DNA from: Desulfoluna sp.
Lineage (GTDB): Bacteria > Desulfobacterota > Desulfobacteria > Desulfobacterales > Desulfolunaceae
Assembly: GCF_030145185.1 (NCBI RefSeq)
Contig: NZ_JAQYWB010000028.1
Coordinates: 1-64,000, forward strand
Direction: 5' to 3'
DNA: 64,000 bases
Position numbers and translations under genes: made by a program. Under the pieces are notes generated by a model. That model worked only from the letters and a program-made list of their open reading frames with translations. It searched no databases and had not been told where the DNA came from. Positions 36,269-43,278 of this stretch are shown here, in pieces; position 1 is the stretch's first letter, and every line of letters begins with the position of its first letter.

Positions 36269-37414
36269 TTACTGCTCGAAATAACCCAGGTGATTCCGAA
36301 CCTCTGAGAGGTAATCGCCGGAACGGTGGGTATCTCCCTCGTAAAGACGGTTGATCTCCTTTTTCCAGTTCTGATGCACCGTGTCCCCCTTCTTCTTCAG
36401 CAGGGCAAGTTCCTCTTCAGGCAAGGCATAAAAGGTCACGCCCGTTGCCTTGGCCTCGGCGATCTGTGCCTCTTCCTGGGCCCGGGTCTCCTCTCGAATA
36501 TCGGCACAGACCTCATGCACCACCTCAATAAACACAGCACGCAGATCTTCAGGGAGCTTTTCCAGCCAAGCCGTGTTGAAGACCCAGATAAAGAGCCCCT
36601 GGGCGTAATTGACCTGGGTGTAATACTTGGCTACTTCAAATTTTTTGGTGATATTACAGACCATGGGGGTATGGTCCAGGCCTGTAATCACCCCCTGTTT
36701 CAGGGAAACAGGGACGTCCGGCCAGGGCATAACCACAGGATTCAGCCCCCAGGCATCATAAAGAGACTTGTTCACGCTGGCCTCGGCAATGCGAAACTTT
36801 ACCTTCCGTGCATCGTCCAGACGGAGGACCGGCGTGGTGGTGGCCCAGCCATAACTCCCGTATCCTGTGATCTCCAGGCCGGTGATGCCCTGATGATCCA
36901 TCGCCCTCATGAAATGATCGAAGAGCGGCCCGCTCGCAATGAAACGATCCAGTTTATCAAAGGAATTGACCAGGAAAGGAAGATTAACCAGCCCAAATCG
37001 AGGCCCCAGATTGGTGGCTGCGACCGAACTCACGGCCATGCCCTGAATGGCTCCCATCTGCAATTGATTGAGGACCTCTACCTCGCCGCCCAGGACTGAA
37101 AGAGGCTTAAAATCGAGATAAATCTTTCCACCGGTCCGTTTCCACAAGGCATCCCGAATGGCGAACCCGGCATGAACCCCCTTCATGACCGGATGCGATA
37201 CATTGGAGACAATGCACCGATAAGCGGCTGTCGAAGGGTCAAAGGCGGGCTTCCATTGATCCAGGGGAGAGGCGGCCACGGGTACAGAAGCCCCTTTCTC
37301 AGCCACGTCTGCCTTGGACTCACCGTCTCGACTGCATCCCGCCGTTAAAAGCACCCCCAAAGAAATCACGCACAGAACCCACCGCCGACCCACCGTCCAT
37401 GTTTTCAGATTCAC
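36269..37414 (-). CDS. TRAP substrate-binding lipoprotein, DctP family
   Basis: The 381-residue protein has a signal peptide ending in the lipobox LLTAGCS, so it is probably anchored to the membrane rather than free in the periplasm as classic DctP. Body features are ALWKRTGGKIYLDFKPLSVLGGEVEVLNQLQMGAIQ, KVKFRIAEASVNKSLYDAWGLNPVVMPWPDVPVSLKQGVITGLDH and FNTAWLEKLPEDLRAVF, with the conserved substrate Arg region. GTG 37414 follows AAGGAG at 7 bases and fits better than ATG 37435. The operator at 37457-37469 lies just upstream, so the local TetR protein probably controls this operon. Confidence 0.92.
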   Translation of the reverse strand: MNLKTWTVGRRWVLCVISLGVLLTAGCSRDGESKADVAEKGASVPVAASPLDQWKPAFDPSTAAYRCIVSNVSHPVMKGVHAGFAIRDALWKRTGGKIYLDFKPLSVLGGEVEVLNQLQMGAIQGMAVSSVAATNLGPRFGLVNLPFLVNSFDKLDRFIASGPLFDHFMRAMDHQGITGLEITGYGSYGWATTTPVLRLDDARKVKFRIAEASVNKSLYDAWGLNPVVMPWPDVPVSLKQGVITGLDHTPMVCNITKKFEVAKYYTQVNYAQGLFIWVFNTAWLEKLPEDLRAVFIEVVHEVCADIREETRAQEEAQIAEAKATGVTFYALPEEELALLKKKGDTVHQNWKKEINRLYEGDTHRSGDYLSEVRNHLGYFEQ

Positions 37415-37456
37415 TTTTTTTCTCCTTATTTGCATTGATGACCCCCGCCCACTTTA

Positions 37457-37469
37457 TGACCAACGGTCA
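37457..37469. promoter_or_regulatory. TetR operator before the TRAP operon
   Basis: TGACCAACGGTCA lies between the tetR stop and dctP, 43 bp upstream of the dctP start. It is the exact reverse complement of the site at 38188-38200 before tetR. The TGACC/GGTCA arms and the match in both places mark it as the probable binding site of the local TetR protein. Confidence 0.75.
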
Positions 37470-37540
37470 TTCACCTGCACAAAAAAATACGGGACATCGA
37501 AGCAAAGAAACCGTCTCGGCATCTTTGCTTCGCCCGCATG

Positions 37541-38131
37541 TCACGATTTGTCGATATGCAGCACCAGCGTCCGAATCGCCTGGCGCAAATCCTCTTTATC
37601 AATGCCGGTGCTTCCCAGAAGGATTTGGATCAAATATCCTTCAAAAAGCGCGGTGACGATGGCTCCCAGCTTCTTGGAGGGAAACGCCGGATTTTCACGA
37701 TGAGGTTCCACGATGTCCGCAAAGAGATCGCTGGAGAGCCGGTAAAAGCCCTTGTTAAGCTCCTGCCTCACCTCATCGTTGCCCGCCGCATGAATGGTAA
37801 ACTCCAGAAAAACCCGGGCCCATTTGCCGTCATCCAGAATCTGATCAAGGAAATCAATGATCACCTCGATCACATCATCCATACTGGATGCCTGATTCAA
37901 AGAATCCACACGGCGCGACCGGTAAAGTCGGTACTTCTCTTCCATGATACTCAGAAACAGGTCATCTTTGCTCTTCCAGTACCGGTAAAAGTTTCCCTTT
38001 GCATATCCGGCATGCTCTGTAATCTCAGAAATCGTGGTGGTGTTGAATCCTTTTTCTCCAAAATAATACACGGCAGAGGCCCTGAGTTCATCGTGGGTCT
38101 CCATCGATTTTTCCTGTTGTCGTCGCGCCAT
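37541..38131 (-). CDS. TetR-family regulator of the TRAP operon
   Basis: The 196-residue protein has the TetR helix-turn-helix ELRASAVYYFGEKGFNTTTISEITEHAGYAKGNFYRYWKSKDDLFLSI, followed by a helical ligand domain. It lies directly upstream of dctP on the same strand. Identical 13-bp inverted repeats stand 57 bp before its own start and before dctP, which indicates autoregulation and control of the transporter. The inducer may be the TRAP substrate or its CoA ester. A proline- or glycine-rich break is absent and length is normal. Confidence 0.92.
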   Translation of the reverse strand: MARRQQEKSMETHDELRASAVYYFGEKGFNTTTISEITEHAGYAKGNFYRYWKSKDDLFLSIMEEKYRLYRSRRVDSLNQASSMDDVIEVIIDFLDQILDDGKWARVFLEFTIHAAGNDEVRQELNKGFYRLSSDLFADIVEPHRENPAFPSKKLGAIVTALFEGYLIQILLGSTGIDKEDLRQAIRTLVLHIDKS

Positions 38132-38187
38132 GTCGCCACCCGCCTGTTCACTTAAAAACCGACAAATTTATGCTGCCGTTCATTTTT

Positions 38188-38200
38188 TGACCGTTGGTCA
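38188..38200. promoter_or_regulatory. TetR operator before tetR
   Basis: TGACCGTTGGTCA, the reverse complement of the 37457-37469 site, lies 57 bp upstream of the tetR start, in an AT-rich stretch suitable for a promoter. It is the probable autoregulatory site. Confidence 0.75.
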
Positions 38201-38294
38201 CTATTTGCTGATTATTAAAGCTGCTTGCCCCGTCTGTCAACAAAAAAGAGAAAAAAGCCATTTACGAAGACACCCAAATCCGATCTCTCTCCGT

Positions 38295-39314
38295 TTAAAA
38301 CAGGCCTGCCCTTTCATCCAACCCCGCCATGATATTCATGTTTTGAATGGCCTGCCCTGAAGCCCCCTTCACAAGGTTATCAATGGCAGAAACCACCACC
38401 AGACGCCCATTGCGAGGGTCCGATGAGAGACCGATATCGCAGAAATTGGTGTGTTGAACATGGAGGATATCCGGCATCTTGCCCTTCTCCCTCAGTCGAA
38501 CAAAAGGACGTTCGGAATACGCTGCCTCAAGCGCTTTCCTTGCATCCTCTTCGGTTTTACCGTCGACCAGGGTGCAATAGATCGTGGAGAGCATGCCGCG
38601 CGTCATGGGCAGAAGATGCGGAATAAAGGTAATCTCCATGTCGGCACCATGGGCCAGTGACAACACCTCTTCAATTTCAGGTCGGTGACGATGGCCCTCC
38701 ACCTTGTAAGGCTTAAACGATTCGTTGGCTTCACAAAAATGAGCCCCCAGGGAGAGGCCACGTCCTGCACCGCTCACCCCTGATTTGGAATCAGAAACAA
38801 TCCCTTCGGCTTTAATGATGCCGGCTCTCAGAAGTGGGACCAAGGCCAGAAGGATGGTGGTGGGATAACACCCAGGGTTCCCCACAACCCGAGCCTTTCG
38901 AATCTCATCATGATAAAGCTCACACAGGCCGTAGACGGCATGTTCAGAGAGCTCGGGAGCTGTATGGGGCTGGTACCAAGCCTCATAGGCTGTCACATTG
39001 CGAAACCTGAAGTCTGCCGACAGATCCACCACGCGAACCCCTCTTTCCAGAAGCTCGGGGACGATACCCATCGGGATTTTATGGGGAAGTGCGGTAAAGG
39101 CAATATCCACCCGCTCACTGAATGTTTCGGGATCATACGCTTCACAAACCAGCTCCGAACGCCCCGCAAGGGCCGGATACACATCGCTGATCTTTGTGCC
39201 TTTATATTGCCGTGAGGTGATCACAGTGAGCTCTACGTCAGGATGCGCTGAAAGCATACGCACAAGCTCCGCGCCTGTGTATCCCGTCGCACCGATGATT
39301 CCTGCCTTTATCAT
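38295..39314 (-). CDS. argC: N-acetyl-gamma-glutamyl-phosphate reductase
   Basis: ArgC reduces N-acetylglutamyl phosphate to the semialdehyde in arginine synthesis. The 339-residue protein begins MIKAGIIGATGYTGAELVRML (NADP-binding) and contains VDLSADFRFRN, VVGNPGCYPTTILLALVPLL with the catalytic Cys, GVSGAGRGLSLGAHFCEANES, EGHRHRPEIEEVL and FIPHLLPMTRGML. ATG 39314 is preceded by GGAGGTGA; the frame is open a few codons further. No other arg genes lie next to it. Confidence 0.96.
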   Translation of the reverse strand: MIKAGIIGATGYTGAELVRMLSAHPDVELTVITSRQYKGTKISDVYPALAGRSELVCEAYDPETFSERVDIAFTALPHKIPMGIVPELLERGVRVVDLSADFRFRNVTAYEAWYQPHTAPELSEHAVYGLCELYHDEIRKARVVGNPGCYPTTILLALVPLLRAGIIKAEGIVSDSKSGVSGAGRGLSLGAHFCEANESFKPYKVEGHRHRPEIEEVLSLAHGADMEITFIPHLLPMTRGMLSTIYCTLVDGKTEEDARKALEAAYSERPFVRLREKGKMPDILHVQHTNFCDIGLSSDPRNGRLVVVSAIDNLVKGASGQAIQNMNIMAGLDERAGLF

Positions 39315-39975
39315 AGTCACCTCCAACGATCGATCATTCAAAGTTCTTCGTGTTATTCCGGAAGCTTAACGCCTCTCGCCTGAAAAAATGGCATGGAATC
39401 AGAAGAACTTTATAGTTTCCATAAATAAACATACAATTTAGATGAGTGGCAGCTTAAATAATATCGCCCATTTTAATATAAGGTGCCCGGATTGAGACAC
39501 GACCGGTCATTTGTCCGCCTATCTAAAGATTGTACAACGATTTTTTTCAGTCTCCCTTATACCCCCTGCCCGCTATTTTTTCAACAAACCGTTTGCTCTC
39601 AAAAACCCTGTAACACCCATATCAAGGGCCTTGGAAGGAGGCGGGCAATCGCCCATAGCATGTTGACAATATGACACTTTCTCTATAAGATCTAAGACTA
39701 AAGTTTCATGATGCCGCAACGGTTGATTAGAAATCATATGCAACACAAATCAAACCCATCCACGTTTATTGGTTTTTTCGTCCTGCTTAATTCGCGACAT
39801 CTCAATGGATACACGTTTCAACCTGGCACCCCAAGGCATCACCCTGTATTCCAAACACCCCGTTTATGCCTTAGCACATCATCGGTTTCGCCCAGAGGTC
39901 TCCGGGTCCATGTTGGTATCAGGCTCTTATCAATCCATTTATATTAACACTGTCTCCATCAATAAGGAGGAACCC
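39315..39975. other. Intergenic region upstream of phasin-like gene
   Basis: About 660 bp without a supported gene. A candidate promoter lies at 39663-39691. Open frames here and upstream of ATG 39976 have no protein-like pattern. The region near 39420-39480 is AT-rich and probably holds the argC promoter. Confidence 0.4.
39663..39691 (+). promoter_or_regulatory. Candidate sigma-70 promoter
   Basis: TTGACA at 39663-39668 and TAAGAT at 39686-39691 are separated by 17 bases. It points toward the phasin-like gene, leaving a leader near 280 bases. This is a motif match only. Confidence 0.4.
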
Positions 39976-40332
39976 ATGAACCAGGTTTTCACCGAAATGT
40001 TCAAAGGCTTTGACTCTTGGAAGAGTTGGGACATGTCAAAAAACCTCGAAATGTTCAACTCACCCGATGCGGCACGCATGGGAGTCCGGTTTATTGACTT
40101 TCAAAAAAGTGCCTTCAACACCACCTTTGACACCATGCTCAAGATGCAGGAACAATCACAAAAGATGACCACGGCTCTTATGTCCGGCAACAAATCAATG
40201 CCCGATTCAGGCCAAAAATTGATGGATGACTGGCAAACCCAGCTCACCACCAATCAAAATGAATTCCGTAAATACATCACCGACCATTACGATCAATTGA
40301 TCGGTATGCTGAATCCCAAGGACAAAAAATAA
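39976..40332 (+). CDS. Phasin-like protein 1
   Basis: The 118-residue protein is mostly amphipathic helix (MGVRFIDFQKSAFNTTFDTMLKMQEQSQKMTTALMSG, then WQTQLTTNQNEFRKYITDHYDQLI), rich in Gln, Met and Phe. It resembles phasins that coat polyhydroxyalkanoate granules. AAGGAGGAACCC before ATG 39976 is a near-ideal ribosome site, suggesting high expression. A related smaller protein follows, separated by a terminator. No PHA synthase is in the window, so the role is inferred from composition. It could instead be another small helical stress or envelope protein. Confidence 0.65.
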   Translation: MNQVFTEMFKGFDSWKSWDMSKNLEMFNSPDAARMGVRFIDFQKSAFNTTFDTMLKMQEQSQKMTTALMSGNKSMPDSGQKLMDDWQTQLTTNQNEFRKYITDHYDQLIGMLNPKDKK

Positions 40333-40422
40333 GGCCTGAACAAAACCGTTGAGACGTCGAATGAGTCGTCGATAGAATTCCTTTACGACCTACCGGCCCC
40401 TTTTTTTCGACCTGAACGCCAG

Positions 40423-40454
40423 AGGCGCTTCCGATTTCCGGTGGCGCCTTTTGT
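40423..40454 (+). terminator. Terminator after phasin-like gene 1
   Basis: AGGCGC (40423-40428) and GCGCCT (40444-40449) flank a CCG/CGG inner pair, followed by TTTTG. It is about 90 bp behind the first phasin-like stop. Confidence 0.75.
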
Positions 40455-40613
40455 GTTCTCACACCGGAGACGATGGAGCCAGCCAAGAAAGGCGATCCCC
40501 CATTTTTCTACTTTCCTGCCAACGAAAACAAAAGCTGTGATATATCTGTGCCACTCAATCCGTCTGGCTGTCGCCCAACCGATAAATCTCAGCCCACGAA
40601 AAAGGAGCCTCGT

Positions 40614-40871
40614 ATGAGTCAGATCCCTTCACCGAACCTGATGCAACAGATCCTTCAATTTCAAAAAACGTCTGCAAACAATAGCTTCAGGTCCATGAAC
40701 ATGCTCCTGGAACATGGCGAGCGCCTCGGATTTGCGTGGTTCGACAGATTTTCCCTGCTGCCTGGCATGAGCCGGCAAACGACGGCCTTGTGGATGGATG
40801 CGGCCCGAACATCTCGATCATGCTGTCATTCAACCGTAAATGCTTTTTTTGAGCCCTTTGAACAATCTTAA
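40614..40871 (+). CDS. Phasin-like protein 2 (short)
   Basis: The 85-residue protein begins after AAAGGAGCC and has a helical segment (LMQQILQFQKTSANNSFRSMNMLLEHGERLGFAWFDRF) similar in pattern to QKSAFNTTFDTMLKMQEQ of the first phasin-like protein. Its end, CCHSTVNAFFEPFEQS, is short, and a TIR-bounded element starts 9 bp after the stop. The gene may be naturally short or shortened. The longer open frame from 40473 lacks support. Confidence in function is low. Confidence 0.6.
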   Translation: MSQIPSPNLMQQILQFQKTSANNSFRSMNMLLEHGERLGFAWFDRFSLLPGMSRQTTALWMDAARTSRSCCHSTVNAFFEPFEQS

Positions 40872-40879
40872 AAAAAATG

Positions 40880-41027
40880 GTAACTATTCAGCCCATGAAC
40901 AACAGCCTCCGGTGGCAAGGTGTGCCACCTTGAAAGCAGGATTACGAATGCATCCGCATGCGCATGACGTGCCGGGCATGGACATAGCCCGGATATTTCA
41001 CGCCGGAGGCATAAGCTGAATAGTTAC
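40880..41027. mobile_element. TIR-bounded noncoding element, copy 3 (MITE-like)
   Basis: Perfect 13-bp inverted repeats GTAACTATTCAGC (40880-40892) and GCTGAATAGTTAC (41015-41027) bound 148 bp. The interior differs from copies 1 and 2: it holds the 33-bp hairpin repeat (40905-40937, inverted), a GCATTCGTAAxCC-type flank and a CCCGGATATTTCACG fragment (40988-41002). It looks like a composite built from other repeat families. It sits between the phasin-like gene and capA. No target duplication is evident. Confidence 0.65.
40905..40937 (-). repeat. 33-bp dispersed hairpin repeat, copy 3
   Basis: This is the inverse of the repeat at 2044 and 11810, differing from the 11810 copy at one position. 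It lies wholly inside the TIR-bounded element at 40880-41027, which suggests that such elements carry and spread the hairpin. Confidence 0.8.
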
Positions 41028-41073
41028 AAGCACACTACCTGAAACAACACCCGACACGATTCACGAGGCACCC

Positions 41074-42156
41074 ATGACGTTCCACCGACACCCTGTAATC
41101 CCCCTTTTTCACATGCTCTTTCTCTTGGTTTTCCTGTCCACAGCCTTAGCCGAAACGCCCCAAGGCCCCCCTGGCACCCTCTCGATTACCGCGGTCGGAG
41201 ATATCATGCCCTCAAGCTCTTTTCCAACCTCCGAGTACCTCTCCTCCATTCCACCGGAAACCCTTAAGCGCACACTGACCGGCATTCTGGGCGATTCGGA
41301 CATCCGTTTTGGGAACCTTGAAGGCACCATGGCAGACGACGCCCCATGCCAAAAAGCCTGTACAAACTCCTCCCGGTGCTATGCCTTCAACATCCCTGCG
41401 CACTATGCCGACACCCTGAGAGGCGCGGGGTTTAACCTCCTCAGCCTGGCAAACAACCACATCAGCGATTTTGGAAAGCCAGGACGCGAGCGCACGGTCC
41501 ACCACCTCGAACAGAGTGGCCTCGCCTGCGCCGGAACCCTTGAAAAGCCCTCGGATACCCTCTACACCCAGGGCCTGTCCATCGGATTCGCAGCCTTTGC
41601 CCCCCACAAAGGGGTGGCCGACCTCCTGGACAGAGAGACCGCCATCCGACGCATCCAGAAGCTCAATGAGCTCTATGATGTTGTCGTGGTTTCTATTCAC
41701 GGAGGCGCCGAAGGCCGCGATGCAGCGCACGTCCCCCGCGAGGAGGAGCACTATTTAGGAGAGAACCGAGGTGATCTTTACGCCTTTTCCCACGCCCTGG
41801 TAGACGCCGGGGCCGACCTCATCATCGGACACGGCCCCCATGTCGTCCGAGGCATGGAACTCTATAAAGAACGCCTCATCGCCTACAGCCTGGGCAACTT
41901 TTTCACCTGGGCGCGATTCAACCTTGAAGGGCCCAACGGAATAGCACCCGTCCTTACCGCCACCCTTGATACAAAGGGACGTTTCATCAGCGGTCGCGTT
42001 CTCTCTTTTCGTCAGCCATACAAAAGCCTGCCGGTGCCGGATCCCACATTAACCGCCGCAAAAGAAATGGCCCGCCTCTCCCGTGAAGATTTTCCAGAGA
42101 GTCCCCTTCACATCTCCGAAGAGGGTCGCCTGTCACGAGCAGATGATCGCAGCTGA
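41074..42156 (+). CDS. CapA-family metallophosphatase-like exported protein
   Basis: The 360-residue protein has a signal peptide (IPLFHMLFLLVFLSTALA) and the CapA/YwtB (PGA_cap) fold. Motifs are ITAVGDIMPSSSF, DIRFGNLEGTMAD, FNLLSLANNHISDFGKPG, VVVSIHGGAEG and DLIIGHGPHVVRGMELYKERLIAYSLGNFFTW, which supply the predicted metal ligands. Family members are tied to polyglutamate capsule or other envelope polymers, but most are uncharacterised. No capBC genes are present. The TGA stop is part of an AGCTGAATAGG sequence resembling the element ends at 41015 and 4333. Confidence 0.88.
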   Translation: MTFHRHPVIPLFHMLFLLVFLSTALAETPQGPPGTLSITAVGDIMPSSSFPTSEYLSSIPPETLKRTLTGILGDSDIRFGNLEGTMADDAPCQKACTNSSRCYAFNIPAHYADTLRGAGFNLLSLANNHISDFGKPGRERTVHHLEQSGLACAGTLEKPSDTLYTQGLSIGFAAFAPHKGVADLLDRETAIRRIQKLNELYDVVVVSIHGGAEGRDAAHVPREEEHYLGENRGDLYAFSHALVDAGADLIIGHGPHVVRGMELYKERLIAYSLGNFFTWARFNLEGPNGIAPVLTATLDTKGRFISGRVLSFRQPYKSLPVPDPTLTAAKEMARLSREDFPESPLHISEEGRLSRADDRS

Positions 42157-42430
42157 ATAGGTTGATTACCGCCCTTTCTCAGTGACCATCAAGGTCCCAA
42201 AACGTTCTTCGTGCTTGGTTCTTCGTTCGAGGAGTCGCTGCGCTCCATCAATGAGGAAAAAGCCATGGTGGGAGGCTGACGTCATAAGTCTTCATACCTT
42301 CCATAATCTTGACAGCCGCCGCTGGCCAGGTGCCTTACCCTTTCAACAGGGTACACCTGGCGTATAGGCTTTAAACACGGCTGTAGAAAAGGGGTCTCCA
42401 CATTAATAATTAACGACCCTGAAAACAAAA
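42157..42430. repeat. Dispersed repeat and hairpin behind capA
   Basis: A CGTTCTTCGTGCTTGG...CGAGGAGTCGCTGCGCTCC module lies at about 42198-42248, followed by a long hairpin at 42325-42361: GCCAGGTG and TACCCT arms pair with AGGGTA and CACCTGGC around a 6-base loop, with a 3-base bulge. No gene is present. Confidence 0.7.
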
Positions 42431-42459
42431 AACGGCAGCCCTTCTGTCAGGACTGCCGT
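42422..42459 (-). terminator. Terminator after the NifX-domain gene
   Basis: ACGGCAG (42432-42438) pairs with CTGCCGT (42453-42459). On the minus strand the stem is followed by TTTTTTGTTTTC. It lies 55 bp behind the NifX-domain gene. Confidence 0.85.
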
Positions 42460-42513
42460 TACTTATTCACAGGTGATCTCACTCACCCTGCCTTCAGCCA
42501 TGCCGAATCACCC

Positions 42514-42891
42514 TTAGTGATGATCGCAGGCGTCGCCATGCCCACTGCAGACATCGACAGGCATAAACTCTTTCAGCTCGCCATTCTTAAATTTGCCCAG
42601 GTTTTCACGAACCGTTCCCTCCACGGCCCTGTAAACGGTGACCCCCTTGACCTTCAATTTGCCAAGAGCGCTGCCGCCGATGCCCCCCACGACAACCGCG
42701 TCCACAATCCGCCCCCCCAGCGCCATGACGGGCTGGCACTTTCCATGCTGATGATTCAAGTCCTGATTCAACACCTTTTCACACGCACCGGTCTCGGTAT
42801 CCACAATCACAAAAAAATTTGCAGAACCAAAATGATTGTATACGGGGCTCTCCTGCTCATCGAATTTTTCCGTCGGAAAGGCTATCTTCAT
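42514..42891 (-). CDS. NifX/NifB-type dinitrogenase-cofactor domain protein
   Basis: The 125-residue protein has the PF02579-type fold: MKIAFPTEKFDEQESPVYNHFGSANFFVIVDTETGACEKV, then GKCQPVMALGGRIVDAVVVGGIGGSALGKLKVKGVTVYRA. In nitrogenase systems such domains carry FeMo-cofactor precursors; stand-alone versions are common in anaerobes and probably handle Fe-S or Mo clusters. The C-terminus, VCSGHGDACDHH, is rich in Cys and His and may bind metal. AAGGAGATATTTCCC precedes ATG. No nif genes are nearby, so it is not evidence for nitrogen fixation. Confidence 0.88.
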   Translation of the reverse strand: MKIAFPTEKFDEQESPVYNHFGSANFFVIVDTETGACEKVLNQDLNHQHGKCQPVMALGGRIVDAVVVGGIGGSALGKLKVKGVTVYRAVEGTVRENLGKFKNGELKEFMPVDVCSGHGDACDHH

Positions 42892-43248
42892 GGGAAATAT
42901 CTCCTTTATAAGCTTTCATTAGATCATGAAACACGGCCTTAACGGCTGTCTCAATCCTGTCATGCAACCACTGATCGCTCAAAAAGATAATTCCGGTGGT
43001 GTGAAATGTCAATAATAGGGTGTTCCTTACGAAGGCAGGGGCGGGCTCCCAACGTCACGGAGAGTGATGTCACTTCCGGGAGCCCGATGATGAAATCAGT
43101 CTCTTAACCCTGTGTCATCTGACAATTAGAAAGGTTTTTTATAAGGTAGGATAAGGTTGATGAAATCACTTTGTCAGATAAGCGATCCAAACCGAAGGTG
43201 GAACAATCCTTACCAGATTCGCAGGGAATGTGTTAACCGTAATAATAC
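42892..43248. other. Intergenic region with 9-bp stem-loop
   Basis: No gene is seen. CGGGCTCCC (43042-43050) and GGGAGCCCG (43078-43086) form a perfect 9-bp stem with further partial pairing inside the loop (GTCAC/GTGAT). It lies about 150-195 bp upstream of the NifX-domain start and could be a leader structure or operator. Confidence 0.5.
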
Positions 43249-43251
43249 GGT

Positions 43252-43275
43252 AAAAATACGGTAGCCCTTACCGTA
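43252..43275 (-). terminator. Terminator after the large regulator gene
   Basis: On the minus strand TACGGTA-AGGGC-TACCGTA is followed by TTTTTA, starting within a few bases of the stop codon at 43279. A second weaker ACCGT/ACGGT hairpin follows near 43236-43252. Confidence 0.8.
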
Positions 43276-43278
43276 CGC

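Noticed and set aside
42514-42891. Evidence for a nitrogen-fixation cluster
   Set aside because: Only a stand-alone NifX/NifB-type domain is present; no nif structural or cofactor genes are near, and such proteins are common in non-fixing anaerobes.
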